Below are positions 9,929-17,869 of a stretch of 64,000 nucleotides of DNA, one piece after another (positions within the stretch are counted from its first letter, which is position 1; every line of letters starts with the position of its first letter). Origin of the DNA: Bacteroidales bacterium (GTDB lineage: Bacteria > Bacteroidota > Bacteroidia > Bacteroidales > F082); assembly GCA_029983675.1 (NCBI GenBank), contig JASBYY010000005.1:1-64000 (forward strand), written 5' to 3'. Made by a program: the position numbers and the translations under genes. The notes beneath the pieces were generated by a model. The model made no database searches, was not told where the DNA came from, and saw only the letters and a list, made by a program, of their open reading frames with translations.

Positions 9929-11002
9929 TTATGCATACAGTTCTTCAAAAATTTTGCGGAGCTTGGGGCATTCGCGAAGTTCCTGCAAAGTAAATTCGGC
10001 GTGACCCTTGGTATAGCCGTTGCCCATGATCATGTTCACGTCGGCACCGATGCCCTCGGCACCGAGAGATGCCTTGGTGAAGCTGGTGGCCATGCTGAAA
10101 AAGTAAACGATACCATCGTCCTTGGTGCAGAGCACAGCAGTCATTTCCTGATCCGGGACGTTGACACAGTTGATGGTCACATCGGCCATCTTGCCGTTAG
10201 TCAGTTTTTCGACCAGTTCATAAATCTGAACAGGTGTCATGCCAGCCGCGCTTTCCACGATATCGCAGAAACCGAGATCCTTGATGCGCTGAGTGGATTT
10301 GGGACTATTGGCGATGCCAATGACCTTTCCTGTCACGCCGACACGTTTCTTGGCTTCGTAGGCACAAAGCATACCGCTTTTGCCACCGGCACCGAGGATA
10401 ACTACGGTCTGGCCATATTGGCAAAGTTTGGCGGTCTGAGCAGGTGCGCCGGCCACGTCAAGAGCGCTCAAAGCGAGCTTCTCCGGCATGTCGGTCGGGA
10501 TTTTAGCGTAAATGCCGCTTTCGAAAAGGATGGCCTTACCCTTGATGTCCACTTGGTCAACATCGGGACGAATAGCCACGATTTCGTCAATGCGGAGCGG
10601 GGTCAGGGAAAGGGAGACCAAAGTGGCAATACGGTCGCCTTCTTTTAGGTCGATCTTACCTTTCAGCGCATCGCCTATCTTCTCGACCTTGCCGAGCAAC
10701 ATGCCGCCCGAGCCGGTACGACGGTTGCGGTGCTTGCCTTGCAATTCGACATTGAGGAACATTTCTTTCTTGACTTCCTCCATGATCTTCTCTTCGCTCG
10801 CGCCGGCACCTGCCTGTTGCTTGGCATAGTTGTGAATGTCGGTGAACGAAGCGGAGTCGATGTTCAAGGTCTGAACGTCAATGAGAATTTCATTATCCCA
10901 TATCTCGTCCATGTTGTTGTCAATCTTGTTAGCGGGTTGCGGAAGCACGCCTTTAGGTTCTATCACGCGGTGTGTTCCATATTTGTTACCATGCTTTTGC
11001 AT
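9929..11002 (-). CDS. kdd: L-erythro-3,5-diaminohexanoate dehydrogenase
   Basis: 357-aa NAD(P)-dependent oxidoreductase that deaminates 3,5-diaminohexanoate to 3-keto-5-aminohexanoate. A Rossmann loop VVILGAGGKSGML spans about residues 200-212. The N-terminus starts MQKHGNKYGTHRVIEPKG, characteristic of Kdd. It follows kce by 41 nt. The assignment rests on recognisable Kdd sequence plus the complete set of pathway neighbours. Confidence 0.94.
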   Translation of the reverse strand: MQKHGNKYGTHRVIEPKGVLPQPANKIDNNMDEIWDNEILIDVQTLNIDSASFTDIHNYAKQQAGAGASEEKIMEEVKKEMFLNVELQGKHRNRRTGSGGMLLGKVEKIGDALKGKIDLKEGDRIATLVSLSLTPLRIDEIVAIRPDVDQVDIKGKAILFESGIYAKIPTDMPEKLALSALDVAGAPAQTAKLCQYGQTVVILGAGGKSGMLCAYEAKKRVGVTGKVIGIANSPKSTQRIKDLGFCDIVESAAGMTPVQIYELVEKLTNGKMADVTINCVNVPDQEMTAVLCTKDDGIVYFFSMATSFTKASLGAEGIGADVNMIMGNGYTKGHAEFTLQELRECPKLRKIFEELYA

Positions 11003-11043
11003 AATGTTTTATTGTGTTAAGTGTTTGCTATTGGTTTTATTTG

Positions 11044-11877
11044 TCAATTTCTTTTTTTCAGACCGAGAATCTCTCTTGCTTCATCGGATGTGGCGATGGG
11101 GCGACCCAGCTCATTGGCCATACGCACTACCTTTGCCACAAGTTCGCCATTCGATTGGGCGAGCACGCCTTTGGAGATGTAGAGGTTGTCTTCGAAGCCT
11201 ACGCGCACATTGCCACCCATAGCGATGGCGGCGGCGGCCATTGGGAAGGCATGACGACCCACGCCGGTTACCGTCCATGTCGATCCGGCGGGAATGCCAT
11301 TGACAAGCCAGCAGAGATTCGGTACTGTGGCAGGTGTACATCCGGGTACGCCAAGCACAAAGTTGAACTGCATGGGAGCACCGGGCACCTCGCCCTTGCG
11401 TGCCATGGTGAGAATAGTGTCGAGATGACCCATTTCGAAGCATTCGTATTCGGGCTTGATGCCACGTTCGATCATTCGCTTTCCGAAAGCACGCATGGTG
11501 GGCATGGTGTTGTCGAAGATTTCATCGCCGAAGTTGCAAGTGCCACAATCCAAGGTCGCCATTTCGGGCAATGGTGTCGTGTCGGTGGATTGCAAGCGTT
11601 CGTCCGGTGTCATGCCCACAGCACCTCCTGTCGAAGGGATGAGGATGACGTTAGGACAAACCTTGTAAATGGCTTCTTCGCATTCCTGAAAACGGTCGCA
11701 GCTTTGGGTGGGAGTGCCGTCGTCAAAACGGACGTGAAGGTGCACAATAGCAGCACCAGCATCAACGGCCGATTTGGCTTCACGCACAATCTCCTCCACC
11801 GTGTAAGGCACATTGGGATTCTGTTGTTTCGTTACTTCTGCGCCACAGATGGCGGCAGTGATGATAAGTTTATCCAT
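11044..11877 (-). CDS. kce: 3-keto-5-aminohexanoate cleavage enzyme
   Basis: 277-aa BKACE-family (DUF849) Zn enzyme that combines 3-keto-5-aminohexanoate with acetyl-CoA to give acetoacetate and 3-aminobutyryl-CoA. The metal-binding pair is visible as H46 and H48 in IVHLHVR, the positions known for Kce, and the later metal ligand region is GGNVRVGFEDN. It sits between kal (70 nt upstream) and kdd (41 nt downstream). The BKACE family has many substrates; lysine specificity comes from the cluster. Confidence 0.95.
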   Translation of the reverse strand: MDKLIITAAICGAEVTKQQNPNVPYTVEEIVREAKSAVDAGAAIVHLHVRFDDGTPTQSCDRFQECEEAIYKVCPNVILIPSTGGAVGMTPDERLQSTDTTPLPEMATLDCGTCNFGDEIFDNTMPTMRAFGKRMIERGIKPEYECFEMGHLDTILTMARKGEVPGAPMQFNFVLGVPGCTPATVPNLCWLVNGIPAGSTWTVTGVGRHAFPMAAAAIAMGGNVRVGFEDNLYISKGVLAQSNGELVAKVVRMANELGRPIATSDEAREILGLKKRN

Positions 11878-11947
11878 AGTCTAAATGTTTGTTCTGAATT
11901 TTGATAGAATAAAAAGTGAAAACAAGCAATGGCCGAAACCATTTCCC

Positions 11948-12352
11948 TTACTTGTTATCCGTATTGCGCTGGCATTGTTTCGGGACAACGCAGGTGCCTG
12001 TGGCACGGCAAACAACTATGGGTTCGGGAAGCACATCGGCGGCCGAGTCCGAAATGTCGGGACGGGGCTTGATCACTTTTCTGGCTTCAAATTCCATCTT
12101 ACGCGAAGTATTGCCCATATGTGTGATTTTTCCCACAGCCTCGATGAAGTCGCCGGCATAGACGGGGGCAAGAAACTCGATGTTGTCGTAAGCGCAGAAA
12201 AGGCCTTCGTCGCCATCGCTTAAAATTAGCAATTCGGTGGCCACATCACCGAAAAGGTGAACCATGTGTGCGCCATCCACTAAATTTCCGCCGTAATGAG
12301 CGTCTTTTGCACTCATGCGGACTCTGATCATTGATTTATACTCTTTTTCCAT
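11948..12352 (-). CDS. kal: 3-aminobutyryl-CoA ammonia lyase
   Basis: 134-aa single hotdog-fold protein that would remove ammonia from 3-aminobutyryl-CoA to give crotonyl-CoA. The early segment [19 protein letters not shown] and the block [19 protein letters not shown] are typical of Kal. The C-terminal tail is a little longer than in related proteins. It lies 44 nt after atoD and 70 nt before kce. Its crotonyl-CoA product feeds the bcd product encoded in the second unit. Confidence 0.93.
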   Translation of the reverse strand: MEKEYKSMIRVRMSAKDAHYGGNLVDGAHMVHLFGDVATELLILSDGDEGLFCAYDNIEFLAPVYAGDFIEAVGKITHMGNTSRKMEFEARKVIKPRPDISDSAADVLPEPIVVCRATGTCVVPKQCQRNTDNK

Positions 12353-12396
12353 TTGAATAACTTTGTTTTCTGAGAAATACTAACTGTTCTTTTTCC

Positions 12397-13047
12397 TTAT
12401 TTTTCCACGTAAATGCCATTTACGTAAATACCGGAAACGTGCACTTGATGGGGAGCGATTTCGCCTTCCTTGACGAGCTTTTCAGCTTCAACAACCACAT
12501 AGTCGGCGGCGGTAGCCATCAGCGGATTGAAGTTGTTGGTGGTGCCGAGAAATACCATGTTGCCAAACTCATCGACAATATTGGCACGTAAAAAGGCGAT
12601 GTCGGCCTTCAGGGGCTTCTCAAGCAGATAGTCCTTGCCGTCCACATTGACGATAGGTTTTCCGTCGGCTATGATAGTGCCCAGTCCCGTCGGGGTCAAC
12701 ACGCCACCCAGACCTGCACCATAAGCGCGGATGCGTTCTGCAAGCGTGCCTTGTGGGACGTATTCCACTTCCAGCGTACCGGCATTTTTCTGTTCGGCAG
12801 TCTGTTTGTTGGTGCCCGTGTGTGAAACGATGGCTTTCTTCACTTGGTGGTTCGTGACGAGTTTGCCGTGCGCCACTTCATCGTAAGCCGTATCGTTGGC
12901 AATGATGGTCAAATCTTTCACGCCTTTTGCGACAATGGCGTCAATAATTTGGGTGGCACTTCCCACACCCAAGAATCCGCCAAACATAATCGTCATGCCG
13001 TCGTGAACTTTTTCGACCGCCTGCTCTAATGTAATTTGCTTGTTCAT
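12397..13047 (-). CDS. atoD: Butyrate-acetoacetate CoA-transferase, alpha subunit
   Basis: Subunit A of a family I CoA-transferase, 216 aa. It contains the GGFLGVGSA nucleotide-binding loop near residues 23-31 and GAGLGGVLTPTGLGT near the middle. It would pair with AtoA (2722-3381), encoded about 9 kb away, since no B subunit is adjacent. It is the first gene of the lysine unit, about 40 nt downstream of the predicted transcription start. The butyryl-CoA:acetoacetate specificity is inferred from the pathway. Confidence 0.94.
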   Translation of the reverse strand: MNKQITLEQAVEKVHDGMTIMFGGFLGVGSATQIIDAIVAKGVKDLTIIANDTAYDEVAHGKLVTNHQVKKAIVSHTGTNKQTAEQKNAGTLEVEYVPQGTLAERIRAYGAGLGGVLTPTGLGTIIADGKPIVNVDGKDYLLEKPLKADIAFLRANIVDEFGNMVFLGTTNNFNPLMATAADYVVVEAEKLVKEGEIAPHQVHVSGIYVNGIYVEK

Positions 13048-13093
13048 AGATGTTTATATTTTAAATATTTACTTTTTACTGCTAATGAGTTTG

Positions 13094-13125
13094 CAAAAAT
13101 ACATCTTTCCCATTGTTTTTCCAAA
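13094..13125 (-). promoter_or_regulatory. Consensus promoter of the lysine fermentation operon
   Basis: On the minus strand TTTG (13125-13122), a 20-nt spacer and TATTTTTG (13101-13094) match the Bacteroidota -33/-7 consensus exactly. Transcription would start near 13087, giving a leader of about 40 nt before atoD. No operator palindrome is evident next to it. Confidence 0.75.
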
Positions 13126-13202
13126 CTTTTCCTCCTCTTTTATTTTAGAAGAAAAATCATGCGTTTCGGAAACAATCCTGAATGAAAATGAAAATGAAAA
13201 AA

Positions 13203-13235
13203 CGGGATGCGATGGTGTCGCATCTCGATTTTTTT
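13203..13235. terminator. Bidirectional hairpin terminator with GATGCGA palindrome
   Basis: A 10-bp stem (13203-13212 with 13218-13227, one G-T pair) around a TGGTG loop. T-runs follow on the plus strand (13229-13235) and, on the minus strand, just past the stem (TTTTTT at 13202-13197). It ends the sigma-factor/small-ORF unit before the atoD promoter. The core is shared with the palindrome at 9887-9916. Confidence 0.75.
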
Positions 13236-13260
13236 AATCCTAGTGATCAGGTTAATGGAA

Positions 13261-13455
13261 TCAGTTTTTCATCATCTCCATATTTCCGATCAGATCACTT
13301 TGAACCGACTCGTAGGCGGCTGCATAACCAAACAGGTTCCTCAAAGTGGCGGCACTCGGGTTTTGCCTTTCGGCTTGAAATACGCGGCGAATCTTATCGC
13401 ACGATTCTTTTGTCAGTGTCAGTTCATTGTAATTTAGAGTAAAAGTTTCGTCCAT
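13261..13455 (-). CDS. Small hypothetical protein downstream of ECF sigma factor
   Basis: 64-aa ORF starting MDETFTLNYNELTLTKESCD. It has no signal peptide or membrane segment and looks soluble and helical. It lies 115 nt after the sigma-factor stop, on the same strand, and is followed within about 30 nt by a terminator hairpin, which suggests a real transcript end. No family was recognised. Its position makes a regulator of the sigma factor conceivable, but nothing in the sequence shows that. Confidence 0.55.
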   Translation of the reverse strand: MDETFTLNYNELTLTKESCDKIRRVFQAERQNPSAATLRNLFGYAAAYESVQSDLIGNMEMMKN

Positions 13456-13570
13456 AGGCTGTTTTTGAATTTCTTACATCTTCAAAACGTCACCTCTGGG
13501 GCTTTATTATCCACTATCGGAATTATTTTTTTTGATGGAACGAAAATACTCCTGACAATTCACAAATTGC

Positions 13571-14158
13571 TCAATACGTGAGCGATACATTGTTCGCCAC
13601 CATCATCTTGCGCAGATTGATAAGGGCGTATCTCATGCGCCCCAAGGCCGTGTTGATGCTCACATTGGTGACATCGGCAATATCCTTGAAACTCATATTG
13701 GAATAGATGCGCATGTAGAGCACTTCGCGCTGTTCGTCAGGCAGATAGGTGATCATGCGGCGCAGGTCTTCATGCACTTGGTCAATGACCATGCCCTGCT
13801 CGATAGACGGGTCGCAAATGGGAGCGTTGTCGATGAAGTTGTAGTCTTCACTCGACGACTCCACCATCGGAATCCGCTTCGACTTACGGAAATGGTCAAT
13901 GACAAGATTGTGCGCAATACGCATGGCAAATTGGGCGAACTTGCCTTCATCTTTGTAGGCGTGCGCTTTGAGCGTGCGTATCACTTTGACGAATGTATCC
14001 TGGAAGATATCATCAGCCAGCTGACGGTCTTTTACAAGCGTCATGATATGCAAAAAGACTTGAGCCTGGTGACGGTTCACTAACAGTTCAAAACTCGATA
14101 GATTGCCATTCAAATAGCTATCAATCAGTTCCTTGTCGCTTCTTATTTCTTTGGACAT
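13571..14158 (-). CDS. ECF-type RNA polymerase sigma factor
   Basis: 195-aa sigma-70 family protein of the ECF class. Region 2 includes LADDIFQDTFVKVIRTL and IAHNLVIDHFRKSKR. Region 4 includes LPDEQREVLYMRIYSNMSFKDIADVTNVS with its helix-turn-helix. Start chosen at MSKEIRSDKELI; an upstream in-frame codon adds seven residues. No membrane-bound anti-sigma gene is adjacent, so it is not a FecI/FecR-type pair. It has its own consensus-like promoter (14256-14285) and faces away from uvrA. Regulon unknown. Confidence 0.92.
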   Translation of the reverse strand: MSKEIRSDKELIDSYLNGNLSSFELLVNRHQAQVFLHIMTLVKDRQLADDIFQDTFVKVIRTLKAHAYKDEGKFAQFAMRIAHNLVIDHFRKSKRIPMVESSSEDYNFIDNAPICDPSIEQGMVIDQVHEDLRRMITYLPDEQREVLYMRIYSNMSFKDIADVTNVSINTALGRMRYALINLRKMMVANNVSLTY

Positions 14159-14255
14159 AAGGCCCCCTATTTTATGCACTTCACGTGCGGTTTATAAAGG
14201 GTAAATATCGGTCGATAGTGTCTCTCCTATATTTTAGTTAGTGATGAAATTTGTG

Positions 14256-14285
14256 CAAAGATACATCTTTTTGAAATTACACAAA
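14256..14285 (-). promoter_or_regulatory. Promoter of the ECF sigma gene
   Basis: Minus strand TTTG (14285-14282), an 18-nt spacer and TATCTTTG (14263-14256), close to the Bacteroidota consensus with a spacer one base short. Transcription would start near 14249, about 90 nt before the chosen ATG. The uvrA promoter must lie in the same 160-nt divergent region; a near-match TAATTTCG precedes uvrA. Confidence 0.6.
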
Positions 14286-14322
14286 CTTTTTTTTGTAATT
14301 TCGTGCAATTTTTCTAAAATAC

Positions 14323-17154
14323 ATGGATAATAAACCTGAAGAGACTGACTGCATCAAGATAAAAAATGCCAACGTCAACAATCTGAAGCATTTGAGTTTG
14401 CAGATTCCCAAGAACAGACTGGTTGTCATCACCGGTCTTTCCGGATCGGGGAAATCATCGCTGGCCTTCGATACGCTTTTTGCTGAGGGACAGCGTCGTT
14501 ATGTGGAAAGTCTGAGTTCGTATGCGCGTCAGTTTATGGGGAGGCTCAATAAGCCCGATGTGGAACTGATCACCGGTCTTTCGCCCGCCATCGCCATAGA
14601 ACAGAACAATAGTTCGCACAATCCGCGTTCCACGGTTGGAACCACTACCGAGATATACGAATACCTGAAACTGCTCTATGCCCGTATCGGCAAGACCTTC
14701 TCTCCTATTTCCGGTCAGCAGGTAAAGAGGCACCAAGTGGCCGATGTGGTCAACTACATCCTTGCCCTTCGGCACGGCACAACTGCCTATATTGTTGTTC
14801 CTGTTGTACTTCCCGAAGGCCGAAGCTTATCGGATCATCTTTCTATCCTTTTGCAACAGGGTTTCAGCCGTATTCTTGTCGACGGAGCGTTGATGCGTAT
14901 CGACGACTTTCTCCGTTCCTACGACAGCCATTCGGGTGCAGTGCTTCAAATCATGGTTGACCGCATCAAAATCGGGCCAGACTCAAACCAAGAAATCGGG
15001 CGGCTTTCCGATTCTGTTCAAACGGCGTTTTACGAAGGGAAAGGAAGCTGCCTTGTGCTTTCCATGTCGGAAGAAGAAAAACAGTCAGTGGAGTTTTCGG
15101 ACCGTTTCGAGGCAGATGGTATGACGTTTACGCCGCCCACGCCAAGTCTGTTTGCTTTTAACAATCCGTTTGGAGCCTGTCCCACTTGCCAAGGTTTCGG
15201 CAATGTCATCGGCATCGATCCCGATTTGGTGATTCCCAACAAAAACCTATCGGTATATGAAGGTGCTGTGGCTTGCTGGCGTGGCGACAAAATGGGCGAA
15301 TGGAAAGATGCTTTGGTTCGCGTTGCCGCCAAGATCGGTTTTCCCGTTCACAAGCCTTATTATGAACTTACCGAAGCCCAGAAAACCCTGCTGTGGAACG
15401 GCGACAGCCATTTTGAAGGCATTCGTTCCTTTTTTCAATATGTTGAAGAACAATCCTATAAGATACAGTATCGTGTCATGTTGTCGCGTTATCGTGGCAA
15501 AACGGTTTGTCCGGAATGCAATGGCACACGTCTGCGAAAAGAAACCCAGTATGTGAAAGTCGGTGGCAAGAGCATCTGTGATTTGGTGGAAATGCCATTG
15601 GATGAGTTGAAGGGATTCTTTGATACGCTCGAATTGGAAGCCACCGACCGCACCATCGCATCGCGACTGCTCGTTGAAATCAACAATCGCATCGGATTCA
15701 TGCTTGAGGTTGGGCTGGGATACCTTACCTTGAACCGTATGTCGAACACGCTTTCGGGAGGCGAGGCACAGCGCATCAGGCTGGCCACTTCGCTCGGCAG
15801 CAGCCTTGTTGGATCCACTTACATCCTCGACGAGCCGAGCATCGGGCTTCATGCCCGTGATACGGAAAATCTTATCCGTGTATTGAAACACCTGCGCGAT
15901 ATCGGCAACACCGTCATCGTTGTAGAACATGATGAAGAAATCATTCGGAGTGCCGACCAGATTATCGACATCGGACCTTTTGCCGGCGTGTTTGGCGGAG
16001 AATTGGTGTTTCAAGGAGCATTTGACCAACTGAAAGATTGCGAAACAAGCCTCACTGCGCAATATTTGACGGGAAGAACGGAAATTCCTCTTCCCCCAAG
16101 CCGTCGGTTTTGGAGCAATGCCATAATAATAAAAGGTGCCACACAGCACAACTTGAAAAATGTCGATGTCAAGTTCCCTCTAAATGTCATCACGGCAGTA
16201 ACCGGTGTCAGCGGATCGGGCAAATCAACCTTGGTAAAAGACATACTCTACCCCGCCATAAAACGGCATTTGGGCGAATCGGCTGAAAAATCAGGCAGTT
16301 ACAGTGCTTTGGAAGGCAGTGTCAGTGCCATCCAAGCCATAGAGTTCATCGACCAGAATCCCATCGGAAAGTCATCACGTTCCAACCCTGTCACCTACTT
16401 GAAAGTCTATGATGAAATCCGTCAGTTGTTTGCCGATCAAAAACTGTCGAAGTTACGCGGTATCAAGCCGTCGCATTTTTCGTTCAATGTTCCGGGCGGA
16501 CGCTGCGAAAACTGCGAAGGTGAAGGGGTAACAAGGATAGAGATGCAGTTTATGGCCGATATCTGCCTGCCATGTGAGGTTTGTCATGGCACTCGTTTCA
16601 AGGATGAGATTCTTGAAATCAAATACGACGGCAAAAACGTTTCGGACATGCTGGCCATGTCGGTCGATGAGGCCATAGATTTCTTTAGCCACTCCTCCAG
16701 TGCAAACAATCCAACGGTTGGTCGCATCATCACGCGGCTAATGCCATTGCAGGAAGTCGGCCTTGGCTATTTGAAGCTCGGCCAGTCGTCAAGCACCTTG
16801 TCGGGTGGCGAGGCACAACGCGTAAAACTCGCTTCTTTCTTGGTCAAAGGACAAAACGAAAAACCGACACTTTTTATCTTCGATGAACCGACAACAGGAC
16901 TGCATTTCCACGATGTAAACAAACTTTTGGACTCATTCCGTGCCTTGCTGTTCAGAGGCCATTCCATCATCATCATCGAGCACAACATGGACGTGGTTAA
17001 ATCTGCCGACTGGGTTATCGATCTTGGTCCGGAAGGAGGAAAAAATGGCGGACACATTGTGTTTGAAGGCACACCCGAAGGCTTGGTGGCTTGCGAAACC
17101 TCCTATACCGGACAGGCACTGTCGAAAAAACTAAATCGAGATACGATTCTATGA
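14323..17154 (+). CDS. uvrA: Excinuclease ABC subunit A
   Basis: 943-aa DNA damage-recognition ATPase of nucleotide excision repair. It has two ABC ATPase modules: Walker A GLSGSGKSS at 38-46 and GVSGSGKST in the second half, each with an LSGGEAQR signature. The C-terminal zinc module is complete (CENCEGEG ... CLPCEVCHG). The first zinc module keeps only one CxxC pair (CPTCQG); the upstream pair is replaced by RFEADG. The gene is divergent from the ECF sigma factor. Bacteroidota often carry more than one uvrA, so this may not be the only copy. Confidence 0.97.
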   Translation: MDNKPEETDCIKIKNANVNNLKHLSLQIPKNRLVVITGLSGSGKSSLAFDTLFAEGQRRYVESLSSYARQFMGRLNKPDVELITGLSPAIAIEQNNSSHNPRSTVGTTTEIYEYLKLLYARIGKTFSPISGQQVKRHQVADVVNYILALRHGTTAYIVVPVVLPEGRSLSDHLSILLQQGFSRILVDGALMRIDDFLRSYDSHSGAVLQIMVDRIKIGPDSNQEIGRLSDSVQTAFYEGKGSCLVLSMSEEEKQSVEFSDRFEADGMTFTPPTPSLFAFNNPFGACPTCQGFGNVIGIDPDLVIPNKNLSVYEGAVACWRGDKMGEWKDALVRVAAKIGFPVHKPYYELTEAQKTLLWNGDSHFEGIRSFFQYVEEQSYKIQYRVMLSRYRGKTVCPECNGTRLRKETQYVKVGGKSICDLVEMPLDELKGFFDTLELEATDRTIASRLLVEINNRIGFMLEVGLGYLTLNRMSNTLSGGEAQRIRLATSLGSSLVGSTYILDEPSIGLHARDTENLIRVLKHLRDIGNTVIVVEHDEEIIRSADQIIDIGPFAGVFGGELVFQGAFDQLKDCETSLTAQYLTGRTEIPLPPSRRFWSNAIIIKGATQHNLKNVDVKFPLNVITAVTGVSGSGKSTLVKDILYPAIKRHLGESAEKSGSYSALEGSVSAIQAIEFIDQNPIGKSSRSNPVTYLKVYDEIRQLFADQKLSKLRGIKPSHFSFNVPGGRCENCEGEGVTRIEMQFMADICLPCEVCHGTRFKDEILEIKYDGKNVSDMLAMSVDEAIDFFSHSSSANNPTVGRIITRLMPLQEVGLGYLKLGQSSSTLSGGEAQRVKLASFLVKGQNEKPTLFIFDEPTTGLHFHDVNKLLDSFRALLFRGHSIIIIEHNMDVVKSADWVIDLGPEGGKNGGHIVFEGTPEGLVACETSYTGQALSKKLNRDTIL

Positions 17155-17216
17155 GTGAATGATTCATGTCAAAATACCAGATCTGAAATTACATTGCGCC
17201 TTACAATCCCAATCCT

Positions 17217-17747
17217 ATGAAATCATCAGAAATCACCCAGCCTTTGAGCGAACGGCAACAGCAAGTCGTCGATGTCCTGAACAAATTAGGCATCGCATTC
17301 GATATTTATTTCCATCCGCCGATTCCGACCATAGAAGAAGCCATCAACTATTGGCAACACTTCGACTCCACCCATTGCAAGAATTTGTTTTTCCGAAATC
17401 ACAAAGGAAACCGCCATTATCTGGTCATTTTCGACTGTATGCACCAGATGGAAATCCACGACTTGGAACACCGCCTGCATCAAGGCAAGCTGAGTTTTGC
17501 CTCCGAACAGCGCATGGACAAATACCTCGGATTGAAACCGGGCAGCGTATCGCCATTCGGTCTCATCAATGACGAAACACAGCACGTACACCTCTTCATC
17601 GATAAAAATCTGGAAAAAGCAGAAAGACTGAGTTTTCATCCCAACGACAATACGGCAACCATTGTCATCGGCAATTCCGATTTTATTAAATTTTTGAATG
17701 CCATGGGTAACAGCTATGAATTTATTGAGCTATACGAAGATGTGTGA
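17217..17747 (+). CDS. Prolyl-tRNA editing (YbaK/ProX-type) deacylase
   Basis: 176-aa YbaK/EbsC-fold protein of the ProXp/PrdX type, which hydrolyses mischarged Ala-tRNA(Pro) or similar in trans. Recognisable blocks are KNLFFRNHKGNRHYLVI (about 56-72), the KYLGLKPGSVSPFGLIND region (about 102-119) and a C-terminal VIGNSDFIKFL. It lies 62 nt downstream of uvrA on the same strand and may be co-transcribed with it. The exact tRNA substrate cannot be told from sequence. Confidence 0.88.
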   Translation: MKSSEITQPLSERQQQVVDVLNKLGIAFDIYFHPPIPTIEEAINYWQHFDSTHCKNLFFRNHKGNRHYLVIFDCMHQMEIHDLEHRLHQGKLSFASEQRMDKYLGLKPGSVSPFGLINDETQHVHLFIDKNLEKAERLSFHPNDNTATIVIGNSDFIKFLNAMGNSYEFIELYEDV

Positions 17748-17796
17748 CCCATCGAAAAAAATCATCGATATGAAATGCCCGATACATAATATTTAC

Positions 17797-17804
17797 TAAT
17801 TTTG
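17797..17804 (+). promoter_or_regulatory. Putative -7 box before arginine deiminase
   Basis: TAATTTTG fits TAnnTTTG. No good TTTG lies 19-21 nt upstream, so only the -7 element is supported. A start near 17811 would leave a leader of about 60 nt. Confidence 0.45.
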
Positions 17805-17869
17805 CAGCGATATTATGGATTTGGAATCCTTCGGCATTCCAATCCTATTGTTACATCAACTTATTATTT

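Noticed and set aside
11014-11904. Long plus-strand ORF opposite kce, and similar ones opposite atoA, kamB and uvrA
   Set aside because: Shadow frames of strongly conserved minus- or plus-strand genes; their translations look unlike any protein family.
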